The notes under the pieces: model-generated
Database searches by the model: none
Seen by the model: the letters and a program-made list of their open reading frames with translations, nothing else
Told to the model about the DNA's origin: nothing
Source: an uncultured Corynebacterium sp.
GTDB taxonomy: Bacteria; Actinomycetota; Actinomycetes; Mycobacteriales; Mycobacteriaceae
Length of the DNA stretch: 64,000 bases
NCBI RefSeq assembly: GCF_946221935.1
Contig: NZ_CAMIGN010000003.1
Location: 91,746 to 155,745, forward strand
Direction of reading: 5' to 3'
Shown here: one piece after another, positions 57,101-63,766 of the stretch
How positions within the stretch are numbered: position 1 is the first letter of the stretch
Layout: every line of letters begins with the position of its first letter
Position numbers and translations under genes: made by a program

Positions 57101-57782
57101 TCTGCTGCTTGAAGAGCTCGCCGAGATGGACAATACCGAACTATTGGTTCCCATGAACGTACGGATGACAGCCACCGAGGCTGTAAGCCTGCGCAAGGAC
57201 GAGGAAGAGTTTGCCCTCCGCGCCCGCCGACCGATCCCACTGGAGCCGAAGCCCTACGCCAAGCGCGGCACCGCCTTTCACAACTGGGTGGAGCAACGCT
57301 ACAAGCAGGTTTCGCTGTTGGACGAGGATCAACTCCCCGGAGCCTCCGATGCAACCTTGGAAGACCCCTATCTCGATACCCTCAAGGAGGCCTTCCTCCG
57401 TTCCGAGTGGGCACACCGACAGCCCACCAGTGTGGAAGGCGCCTACTCTGTCACCATTGGCGGCCATGTGTTCGAAGGACGAATCGACGCGGTGTTCCAC
57501 GAAGGGGACGACCCCGCCAACGGCTGGTTCGTCGTCGACTGGAAAACCGGGCGTAAACCCACCGGTGCGGACATGGATGCCGCCGCCATGCAGCTTGCCG
57601 TCTACAGGCTGGCATGGGCGAAGCTGCTTAGCGCAAAACTGGGGGTGGAGGTGCCCGCCGACAACGTTCGCGCTGCGTTCCACTACGTCGTGGCCAATGA
57701 AACATATGAACCGCGTACACTACTTTCTGCAGACGAGCTCGAAGGGATGCTTGGGGGCGTCACCAAAGGCAACGAGCAATGA
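54183..57782 (+). CDS. adnB: AdnB subunit of the helicase-nuclease
   Basis: The 1199-aa subunit has an intact UvrD motor (VVAGAGAGKTETMAAR; VMLDEYQDTGHAQ; MQSIYQFRGATASNL; TVHKAKGLEWDIVAVPH; FYVAITRSERVLYVSG) and a C-terminal RecB nuclease (FEGRIDAVFHEG; FVVDWKTGRKPT; AAMQLAVYRLAWAKLL). In mycobacteria AdnB is the lead motor. It lacks the cysteine set found in the first subunit. The potassium-channel gene follows after 13 bp. Confidence 0.94.
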   Translation: MDNNRHIYSPQELSRLMGQRFEPTDEQADVIQAGPFGNFLVVAGAGAGKTETMAARAVWMVANGYARPEQILGLTFTRKAAAELGERIRQRLQTLAESAFMDELAPDDPRREVLKNIAPAVATYDSYAGDIVREYGLLIPSEPAARLITDAERWMVARDVILNSGGSVTADKSIATVIDDVCTLSDEMDNHLAELGEVQSESLKAKDLLEELPKKANAKSEFTGDNQKFLDAQQYRIELLSFVQQYREALQERDLLTFGQQMNKAAQLVRDHDIVGQEQRRRFRVVMLDEYQDTGHAQRIMLRSLFGEGRASGSEFSAMAVGDPMQSIYQFRGATASNLEKFRTDFPDASGEPAQKLQLLTSWRNPTRVLDMANKVSTWSMERSTESTGRLVSELRPRSGAAEGETAVAFFEEREQELDWLAEKLQTQWEAYQQKLEAAENPAKVKPFSAAVLVTVNKDAVPIYEKLVERGVPADMTAGPGLLDIPEVADVFSTLRVLVDPTDDVALLRLLTGPRWNIGAADLAVLTRRAEQIVNRGAAQPGEMDETAAQLQAEKIDAFRSAGVREELIDKVLEAIPDPTEFSVGLTDALADMTDAEEMGMSAKGARRLAQLGRELGYLRRHSLQKNLPDLVADIEKMLGVRTEVLMRWHRQPEQAIGTSHLDKFAQIVREFSRVVTTSPQALVEYLLAAHAKEDGLAPGEVQRKDNTVQILTVHKAKGLEWDIVAVPHASRERYGDYSQPRSESSWTTNAKVMPSSLRGDAGDQPGAYPVLSLENADDRSAHTGEYKAFNKQVSRFRAKENDRLFYVAITRSERVLYVSGSAFKGSTAKGNDPSICLSQLREYMQENGIDSQVEYWSDLGKYYKDLDQLLEDSDGPLEDKLFLPTPEINAQRLDYEEERKNRESEGTVGASWPRTDLVGNRPEVTEAAAQLRAEITALEEKTNAGTAGDADTPDADHSVPSTLAEAWDLETDLLLEELAEMDNTELLVPMNVRMTATEAVSLRKDEEEFALRARRPIPLEPKPYAKRGTAFHNWVEQRYKQVSLLDEDQLPGASDATLEDPYLDTLKEAFLRSEWAHRQPTSVEGAYSVTIGGHVFEGRIDAVFHEGDDPANGWFVVDWKTGRKPTGADMDAAAMQLAVYRLAWAKLLSAKLGVEVPADNVRAAFHYVVANETYEPRTLLSADELEGMLGGVTKGNEQ

Positions 57783-57795
57783 CGAGAGGATGTAG

Positions 57796-58878
57796 ATGAA
57801 GTACCGGCTGCGCGAACGCTTTAGCGCCGACGATGAGGTCGATGAGCTACCGCCGCATGCGCTACTCAATATCGTCCACATTCCAACATCGGTGGCGCAA
57901 AGCCCCTGGTGGCTCATCATTCGGCGTATGTTCTACGCCTTCTTGCTCGTGTTCTTCGTTGCTGGACTGGCTTATGTCGACCGCGATGCCTACGAAGGTA
58001 TGGAAACCTTCATAGACGCGCTGTATTACTCCTCGGTGTCTCTGTCGACAACCGGCTACGGCGATGTATCACCGCAGACCCAAAACGCTCGTCTCGTCAA
58101 CACACTGATCGTTACCCCGGCTCGCCTGGTGTTCCTGGTGTTGCTGGTCGGTACCACGTTGTCAGTGCTCACCGAAGAGTCTCGTAAAACGCTTGTCATC
58201 CGCCGCTGGAGGAAGAAAATGCGCAACCACACCATCGTCATTGGCTACGGCACCAAGGGGCGCTCCGCCATTGCAGCGCTCTTGGCTGACGGCGTATCGC
58301 CATCGCAGATCGTCGTCGTGGATACGGATCGGGAGGTACTGGACCAGGCCTCGGCACAGGGGTTGGTCACCGTGCAGGGCTCGGCGACCCGCTCCGACGT
58401 GTTGAAGCTCGCAGGTGTGAACCGTGCCCGTGCCGTTGTCGTCGCGCCCAACCAGGACGATACGGCTGTGCTGATTACCTTGTCCGTGCGTGAGATTGCA
58501 CCTTCGGCCACCATTGTGGCCAGTGTCCGTGAATCGGATAACTCGCACCTGTTGCGCCAATCCGGTGCGGATTCCGTGGTGGTTTCCTCCGAGACTGCTG
58601 GCCGCCTGATGGGACTGGCTACCGTTACACCGTCCGTGACGGAAATGATGGAGGATCTGCTGTCACCGGATGAAGGATTCTCCATTGCCGAGCGTCTCGT
58701 CAGCGAGGAAGAAGTCGGCGGTAATCCCCGCGTACTGGAAGACGTCGTGCTGGGTGTAGTGCGCTCCGGCGAGCTATACCGCATTGATTCCTCCGAGGCA
58801 GAGACCATCGAGCCTGGAGACCGCGTACTTTATGTGCGTTCCAACCCTGGCGCCGACGAGATCCCAGGCGCAAAGTAA
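57796..58878 (+). CDS. Two-helix potassium channel with RCK domain
   Basis: 360 aa: a membrane helix (FYAFLLVFFVAGLAYVD), pore loop with selectivity filter TTGYGDVSPQT, a second helix (LVFLVLLVGTTLSVL), then a TrkA-N/RCK domain (IVIGYGTKGRSAIAALLADG; VVDTDREVLDQA) and TrkA-C. Likely a ligand-gated K+ channel. The same gene follows adnB in mycobacteria (Rv3200c position). uvrD2 begins 8 bp after it. Confidence 0.9.
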   Translation: MKYRLRERFSADDEVDELPPHALLNIVHIPTSVAQSPWWLIIRRMFYAFLLVFFVAGLAYVDRDAYEGMETFIDALYYSSVSLSTTGYGDVSPQTQNARLVNTLIVTPARLVFLVLLVGTTLSVLTEESRKTLVIRRWRKKMRNHTIVIGYGTKGRSAIAALLADGVSPSQIVVVDTDREVLDQASAQGLVTVQGSATRSDVLKLAGVNRARAVVVAPNQDDTAVLITLSVREIAPSATIVASVRESDNSHLLRQSGADSVVVSSETAGRLMGLATVTPSVTEMMEDLLSPDEGFSIAERLVSEEEVGGNPRVLEDVVLGVVRSGELYRIDSSEAETIEPGDRVLYVRSNPGADEIPGAK

Positions 58879-58886
58879 GGATATTT

Positions 58887-60974
58887 GTGAGCTCCCTGCT
58901 GGACGGACTGGATCCGGAACAGGCTAAGGCTGCCTCCGCCCCGCGCGGACCTGTGAGCATCATCGCCGGCGCCGGAACCGGTAAAACCCGCACCATTACC
59001 CACCGCATTGCGCACCTAGTCGACGGCGGTTTTGTTAACCCCGACCATGTTCTGGCCGTTACCTTCACCGCCCGCGCCGCTGCAGAATTACGCGAGCGCC
59101 TAGCGCTGATGAACATCCCCAAAGTGCAGGCCAAGACTTTCCACGCTGCGGCACTGCGACAGCTGAAGTACTTCTGGCCCGCATATGCGGGTGATCTGCC
59201 ATGGGCATTGTTGGATAACAAGTTCCGCGTTGTCTCCCGTGCCGCCCGCGCAGTTGGCGTCGAGACCAGCACCGCCATGCTCGCGGACCTCATCGGGGAA
59301 ATCGAGTGGGCAAAGTCCTCCCTGATCAGTGCGGAGGACTATCCGGATTATGTAGAGCCGCGTCGCCGCGATTGCCCGGTAGATCCGCAGACCTTCGTCA
59401 AGGTGTTTCAGGGGTACGAAAGGCTCAAGGCCACGCCCGAGGGTATGCTGCTGGACTTCGACGACCTGTTGCTACATATGGCAGCGGCCATTGAGTCGAA
59501 TGTCGGCATCGCAGATGAGTTCCGCTCTCGCTACCGGACTTTTGTCGTCGATGAGTATCAGGACGTCACGCCGTTGCAACAGCGCGTTCTCGACGCTTGG
59601 GTAGGTGACCGCGATGACCTCACAGTGGTGGGGGATGCCAACCAGACGATCTACAGCTTCAACGGCGCAACCCCGGAATATCTGCTGGACTTCACCACCA
59701 AATACCCAGAATCCACCACTGTCCGCCTGCATCGCGACTACCGCTCCACCCCGCAAGTTGTAGATCTTGCCAATAGCGTGATTGGCAAGGCGAAGGGGCG
59801 CGTGGCGGGCACTCGGCTGAAGCTGGAAGGCCAACGCCCCGCTGGACCTGTCCCGGAGTTCCACGAATACCCGGACGAGCCTGCGGAAGCAGCGGCGGTG
59901 GTCAAGGAAATTCAGACCCTCATCAAAAAGGGCGTGGAACCGGCAAACATTGCGATTCTGTACCGCATCAATTCGCAATCTGCGAACTACGAATACGAGC
60001 TTGAGCAGGCCGGAATTGGCTACCAAGTCAAGGGCGGTGAAGGCTTCTTTAAGCGTGCGGAAATCCGCGAGGGGATGAATGCGATCATCGCCGCGGCCAA
60101 GAAATACGACCCAGACCCCGAAGATGTGCCAGATGCTATCCGCGCCGCTCTGGTACCCGTCGGCTTGACGTCCACGGAGCCCGCGGGTTCCCAGGAGCGT
60201 GCTCGATGGCAATCCCTGCAAGCACTGTTTGATCTGGTCAAGGAGATCACCTCCACTGCCGCGGAACCTTTAAGCATGCAGGGAGTGGTTGCGCTGCTTA
60301 AGGAGCGCATGAGTGCTAAGAACCCGCCGAAGTTCCAGGGCGTGACCCTCGCCAGCATTCACGCCGCAAAGGGTTTGGAGTGGGATGCGGTGTTCCTCGT
60401 TGGCCTAAATGAAGGCACATTGCCGATTCGCCACGCCCTGAAAGGGGCGGGCTCGGAAGAGGCAATCGAGGAGGAGCGTCGCCTGTTCTACGTCGGTATC
60501 ACTCGTGCGCGTGAGCACCTGCACCTCAGTTGGGCGTTGGCCAGGCAGGAAGGCTCTACATCGAACCGACGCCGCACGCGCTTCCTTGACGGGTTGGTAC
60601 CACAGGAGGAGGCCATGGCGGCGCAGCGCCGCGAGGGCAACCGAACCCGGGAGCGCCTCGGCGCGCCCAAGAATGCCTGTGTTATCTGCGGCACTCGTTT
60701 GGGAAGTCCGGAGCTGAAGATTCTTGGCCGTTGCGGCGAGCACGCCCCGGAAACCGACCACCTCCTGCTCACCGAACTGCGGGAATGGCGCACTACTCAG
60801 GCTAAGGACAAGGCTGTGCCGGCGTATGTCATCTTTACTGACGCTACGTTGCGTGCCATCGCCGAACAACTTCCCACTACGGCCGACCAATTGGTGGCGG
60901 TGCCGGGCATAGGTCCGGTGAAGGTCAAGGAGTTCGGCGAGGACGTGCTGGCGATCGTCAGCAACTACGCCTGA
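58887..60974 (+). CDS. uvrD2: ATP-dependent DNA helicase UvrD2
   Basis: 695 aa from GTG 58887 behind AAGGATAT. Superfamily 1 motifs: IIAGAGTGKTRTITHR, VVDEYQDVTPLQQ, GDANQTIYSFNGA, SIHAAKGLEWDAVFLVG and YVGITRAREHLHL. The C-terminal tetracysteine region (CVICGTRLGSPELKILGRCG) and HRDC domain (KAVPAYVIFTDATLRAIAEQ) identify UvrD2. In mycobacteria nudC lies between the channel and uvrD2; it is absent here. The conserved block ends at this gene. Confidence 0.94.
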   Translation: MSSLLDGLDPEQAKAASAPRGPVSIIAGAGTGKTRTITHRIAHLVDGGFVNPDHVLAVTFTARAAAELRERLALMNIPKVQAKTFHAAALRQLKYFWPAYAGDLPWALLDNKFRVVSRAARAVGVETSTAMLADLIGEIEWAKSSLISAEDYPDYVEPRRRDCPVDPQTFVKVFQGYERLKATPEGMLLDFDDLLLHMAAAIESNVGIADEFRSRYRTFVVDEYQDVTPLQQRVLDAWVGDRDDLTVVGDANQTIYSFNGATPEYLLDFTTKYPESTTVRLHRDYRSTPQVVDLANSVIGKAKGRVAGTRLKLEGQRPAGPVPEFHEYPDEPAEAAAVVKEIQTLIKKGVEPANIAILYRINSQSANYEYELEQAGIGYQVKGGEGFFKRAEIREGMNAIIAAAKKYDPDPEDVPDAIRAALVPVGLTSTEPAGSQERARWQSLQALFDLVKEITSTAAEPLSMQGVVALLKERMSAKNPPKFQGVTLASIHAAKGLEWDAVFLVGLNEGTLPIRHALKGAGSEEAIEEERRLFYVGITRAREHLHLSWALARQEGSTSNRRRTRFLDGLVPQEEAMAAQRREGNRTRERLGAPKNACVICGTRLGSPELKILGRCGEHAPETDHLLLTELREWRTTQAKDKAVPAYVIFTDATLRAIAEQLPTTADQLVAVPGIGPVKVKEFGEDVLAIVSNYA

Positions 60975-60988
60975 CCCGCCTGAACTAG

Positions 60989-61204
60989 CCATACCCTAAT
61001 AGAAAACGTTCGGCGCAAGGTCGCTCTGTCTCGCACCGAATAGCGGCTTACTTTGATGATGCCTATTTCCAGACAGAGGCGTACCCCACTGTTCAAGAGG
61101 CAGCGGCAGAGTTCGGCGTATCGAACCGGACAGTCCAGTGCGCGTTAGCCAAGACTGGTATCCAGCTCCCAACTGGCCCCTTAGGGCAGTTAGCTTTTAG
61201 ATAA
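60989..61204 (+). pseudogene. Remnant of a helix-turn-helix protein
   Basis: A 71-codon open frame with no start codon, bounded by TAG (60986) and TAA (61202). It reads SVSHRIAAYFDDAYFQTEAY then PTVQEAAAEFGVSNRTVQCA, a credible helix-turn-helix, and ends LPTGPLGQLAFR. It looks like the C-terminal end of a DNA-binding protein from a plasmid or transposon. It starts 14 bp after uvrD2 and likely marks the edge of imported DNA. From 61205 to 61380 I see no supported gene. Confidence 0.4.
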
Positions 61205-61380
61205 ACCACTCAACTAAAGGAATCCATGGAATGCTGACTTCAGAGACTAAGCGAGATCTTGCTTTCCGGCTTGGGTTGACTCTTGGGGAGGTTCGTTGGG
61301 TTAGCTTATGCTCGGAAAGAGGTACACCCCAAGCGAACAGTTCGTAACTCACAAGAACTCCTGTTCGGCAGGGTAGGTTG

Positions 61381-62006
61381 ATGTATAAACGAGCAGATGT
61401 GTCGCTTCCTCTAGACATTGTCGAACAGCCCGAGGCGATAGTCGGCGAGAAAGTTGGCTATGCGCGCGTCAGCTCCAAGGATCAAAACCTAGAGCGGCAG
61501 ACCGAACTGTTGCGCAAAGAGAGAATCTTCTCTCTTTATGAAGACCGCATGACTGGTTCGACGCGGCATCGCCCAAGACTCGAAGAAGCTCTGCGGTATG
61601 TGCGCAAGGGTGATCAGTTGATTGTGTCATCCATGGATCGCCTTGCCCTCTCTCTGACCTGTATTCCATTGTTGGTGACCTCACCGCACGCGGTGTCTCG
61701 GTGAAGTTTCTCAAAGAGGGGCAGTTCTACTCGAAGGAATCGACGCCTGTAGCCAAGCTCTTGCTTGGTTTGCTTGGCTCAGTGGCCGAGTTTGAACGTT
61801 TCATTATTCGCGAGCACCAGGCCGAGGGCATTGCCCGGGCTAAAAAGCGCGGCGTCTATAAGGGACGAGCGAAAGCACTGACGGCGGAGCAGGTTGAACA
61901 GGCGAAAAAGGTGGATTGATGAGGGGATGCCGAATAAAAAGTGGCTGAACGTCTCGGGGTGGGGCGTACGACATTGTATGAATACATTAAGCTTGGCAAT
62001 CCTTGA
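61381..62006 (+). pseudogene. Frameshifted serine recombinase (resolvase/invertase family)
   Basis: The pieces together make one resolvase. The N-terminal catalytic part is VGYARVSSKDQNLERQTELL with the catalytic Ser in ARVSS, then QLIVSSMDRLALSL. Near 61660 the frame shifts and goes on as DLYSIVGDLTARGVSVKFLK, PVAKLLLGLLGSVAEFERFI and REHQAEGIARAKKRGVYKGR. Further shifts near 61911 and 61943 lead to WIDEGMPNKK and then VAERLGVGRTTLYEYIKLGN with the C-terminal HTH and a stop at 62004. At least three frameshifts make it inactive. Confidence 0.85.
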
Positions 62007-62060
62007 TTCCGTGGTGGAGGGAAATCCAAAGGAAAGGGAAGTATCCTCCAAGTCGTATCT

Positions 62061-62228
62061 CTATTTTCTTTTTGTCGAGGATGATGATTCCTTGCTTTCG
62101 ATTCTTCCGATCAAAAACGCTACCGCAAGTAGAACGAGAGACGCCTCAGGAAAAGATATCTTTGCGATCGCTAATACAATAGAAGCGATCGCAAAGATGC
62201 TGCTCAAATAGCCTGGCAGGCTCTTCAT
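62061..62228 (-). CDS. Small two-helix membrane protein, candidate immunity protein
   Basis: 55 codons from ATG 62228, 10 bp after the stop of the precursor gene. MKSLPGYLSSIFAIASIVLA begins the first hydrophobic helix; a second (ASLVLLAVAFLIG) is followed by a charged tail RIESKESSSSTKRK. Small basic membrane proteins directly after a bacteriocin gene are often its immunity protein; here that is inference from position. No good ribosome site is seen, so translation may be coupled. Its coding sequence contains a perfect 15-bp inverted repeat. Confidence 0.5.
   Translation of the reverse strand: MKSLPGYLSSIFAIASIVLAIAKISFPEASLVLLAVAFLIGRIESKESSSSTKRK
62158..62198. repeat. Perfect 15-bp inverted repeat with GCGATCGC cores
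   Basis: ATCTTTGCGATCGCT at 62158-62172 and AGCGATCGCAAAGAT at 62184-62198 are exact reverse complements around an 11-bp loop. Each arm carries the octamer palindrome GCGATCGC. It lies inside the small membrane-protein gene and encodes a pseudo-symmetric peptide (IFAIASIVLAIAKI). It could be an RNA hairpin, a protein site or a recombination scar. Confidence 0.9.
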
Positions 62229-62238
62229 TTTTGGCACT

Positions 62239-62769
62239 CTAACACTTCTCGACAGCAAGGCCGATTCCGCTTAGCTCGCTCGCTAGGCTGAGTAATCCAT
62301 CCCTGATATCGGTTGCCTTGATCGAGCCACCCTTAGTAGCCAAGATCTTCTTGATTCCGCCTGCTTCTTCAATTGCAGCAGCTGCCTTCTTGGCTCCACC
62401 TAGGCTCTTTACTAGGCGAACGACATTGACTACCTTAGCGATGGGAACCACCGTACCTGCGAGGATAAGGGCGATTGCACCAGCACATTCCCAAGCGTTA
62501 CGCGTCTGAACGCCCGTATTGTTCTGCAGATATGCGGCTAGCTGTTCATCCGTACTGTTCTCAACCACATCGTCCGGAATCGTGTCGATGTAGGCTAGCA
62601 GTTCGTCGATTTCCTGTTCATCCTCTGCGGTAAGTTCTTGTGCTTGCGCAGAAGGGCTTTCTGGGGATTGTTCGAGGTTTGTGGTTGCGCCTGCAGCGTG
62701 TGCCGTTCCGACTGGAATAGTGATGGCAAGACCTAGGGCAACTAGGCGAGAAAGAGTCTTTTCTTTCAT
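62239..62769 (-). CDS. Exported precursor with two-cysteine hydrophobic C-terminal half, bacteriocin-like
   Basis: 176 aa from ATG 62769, ribosome site AGGAG seven bases upstream. Residues 1-25 are a signal peptide (MKEKTLSRLVALGLAITIPV, then GTAHA). Residues about 27-90 are strongly acidic (QELTAEDEQEIDELLAYIDT; VVENSTDEQLAAYLQ). After QTR90 the character changes: residues 91-176 are hydrophobic and basic, with Cys95 (NAWECAGAIALILAG), KVVNVVRLVKSLGGAKKAAA, IKKILATKGGSIKATD and Cys176 as the last residue. A disulfide or cross-link between the two cysteines is likely. The layout suggests a pro-peptide and mature antimicrobial peptide. I know no named family for it. Confidence 0.6.
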   Translation of the reverse strand: MKEKTLSRLVALGLAITIPVGTAHAAGATTNLEQSPESPSAQAQELTAEDEQEIDELLAYIDTIPDDVVENSTDEQLAAYLQNNTGVQTRNAWECAGAIALILAGTVVPIAKVVNVVRLVKSLGGAKKAAAAIEEAGGIKKILATKGGSIKATDIRDGLLSLASELSGIGLAVEKC

Positions 62770-62794
62770 CTCAAGCTCCTGTTCTGGTGAGTTT

Positions 62795-62882
62795 TAGGTT
62801 GAGCGATTTTAAACCTAGAAGATTGTTCACTCTTTCTAAACAGGTGTGCGGCTTTTATATCGCATGCGATACTCCTTAAAGG
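62795..62882 (-). promoter_or_regulatory. Promoter and operator candidates of the precursor gene
   Basis: Reading on the minus strand: a poor -35 box CCTTTA (62882-62877), 17 bp, and a good -10 box TATAAA (62859-62854). The spacer is filled by the perfect palindrome TATCGCATGCGATA (62858-62871). In the leader lies TAGGTT-N11-AACCTA (62795-62817). A weak -35 with a dyad beside it suits activation by the adjacent response regulator. Confidence 0.45.
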
Positions 62883-62948
62883 GGGCAATCAATAGATTGA
62901 GACTGCCTCGTGTCAGGGAGAGGAGAGAATATTTGCTTGAGGTTGACG

Positions 62949-63581
62949 TTAAAATGAGTGTTTGATCGACAGGTATTTGATGGCGAGGTCTAAACGGTTC
63001 TTCGCGGAGAAGCGAAGAAAGAGCTGCGAGATTATTTTCCTGATGGTGACCTCTGCTAGGCGCATTGATTCGCCAATTTCTACATTTGTTTTACCCTCGC
63101 AGATCAGGGATAAGACAATCTGCTCACGATTAGTGATTTTTGGCATATGAAGCTCACTACTAGCGGCTTTGGCGTCAAGAAGTCGGCTGAGGCAGTCGGG
63201 AGAGAGAACTGTTCCTCCGTGCGTGGCGTCGCGTAGAGAATGAATGATTGATTCTGGGGCTTGTCCTTTGATGATGTAGCCCACCGCGCCCAGGCTAAGA
63301 CACTTGAGCATCGTGTCATCGGTGTCGAAGGCGGTCATGGCGACGAATAGGGGCGGGTGTTCAAGGTCTTGGATGTGTTGGAGTAGTTCAATGCCGTCGA
63401 TATCCGGCATACGAACGTCAGAGAGGACGAGATCACAGGTGTTGGTGTCTATCCAGGCTAGTGCTTGCCTACCAGTTCTGGCCGTACCGGAGACCTCTAG
63501 GTCGTCGGTGGTGGAGAAGTATACGGGGAAAGTATCGAGGATGGTAGGGTCATCGTCGACTAGCAGGATGTGCGTGGTCAT
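62949..63581 (-). CDS. NarL/LuxR-type response regulator
   Basis: 210 aa from ATG 63581, whose ATGA overlaps the stop of the upstream peptide gene; GTG 63593 is less likely. Acidic pocket DDD at 9-11, phospho-acceptor D55 in LVLSDVRMPDIDGIELL, lysine in YIIKGQAPESI. The LuxR HTH is ITNREQIVLSLICEGKTNVE and onward. It is less GC-rich than the other regulators here. The probable partner is the kinase at the right edge, and the probable target is the precursor gene 180 bp downstream. Confidence 0.9.
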   Translation of the reverse strand: MTTHILLVDDDPTILDTFPVYFSTTDDLEVSGTARTGRQALAWIDTNTCDLVLSDVRMPDIDGIELLQHIQDLEHPPLFVAMTAFDTDDTMLKCLSLGAVGYIIKGQAPESIIHSLRDATHGGTVLSPDCLSRLLDAKAASSELHMPKITNREQIVLSLICEGKTNVEIGESMRLAEVTIRKIISQLFLRFSAKNRLDLAIKYLSIKHSF

Positions 63582-63739
63582 TTGTTGCACCACGGCAAGT
63601 GAGGCTTCTTGGAGCAGCTTAACCAGTCAGTGACGCTGAAGGGTGCTAACACGTTGACTTCATGTGTCAGCGGGTCAGTGATAGCGGGAGCCAGCGGTAG
63701 GAGCACACCAAGGGCTGCATATGTGATGGCTTTGGGCAT
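63578..63739 (-). CDS. 53-aa secreted-looking two-cysteine peptide between kinase and regulator genes
   Basis: A short open frame from ATG 63739 to TGA 63578. The N-terminus MPKAITYAALGVLLPLAPAI looks like a signal sequence; the C-terminal end DWLSCSKKPHLPWCNK has Cys42 and Cys51 nine residues apart, suited to a small disulfide ring. The stop overlaps the regulator ATG by 4 bp, and it starts 27 bp after the kinase stop. No strong ribosome site is visible. It may be a pheromone or an accessory ligand of the kinase. The gene could also be spurious, but overlap, location and composition argue for coding. Confidence 0.5.
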   Translation of the reverse strand: MPKAITYAALGVLLPLAPAITDPLTHEVNVLAPFSVTDWLSCSKKPHLPWCNK

Positions 63740-63766
63740 GTATCTAGTTGTAGCCCACGGCTATCT

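Noticed and set aside
61231..61347. A 38-aa plus-strand frame (MLTSETKRDLAFRLGLTLGE...) between the HTH remnant and the resolvase
   Set aside because: It has no convincing ribosome site, no similarity I recognise, and lies in decayed DNA. It may be another remnant, but I cannot support it.
61197..61418. A 73-codon minus-strand frame before the resolvase remnant
   Set aside because: Its composition is not protein-like and it overlaps the start of the resolvase remnant; no start signal.
61894..62211. A 105-codon plus-strand frame running out of the resolvase end
   Set aside because: It joins the frameshifted resolvase tail to the antisense of the small membrane-protein gene; it is a product of the frameshift, not a gene.
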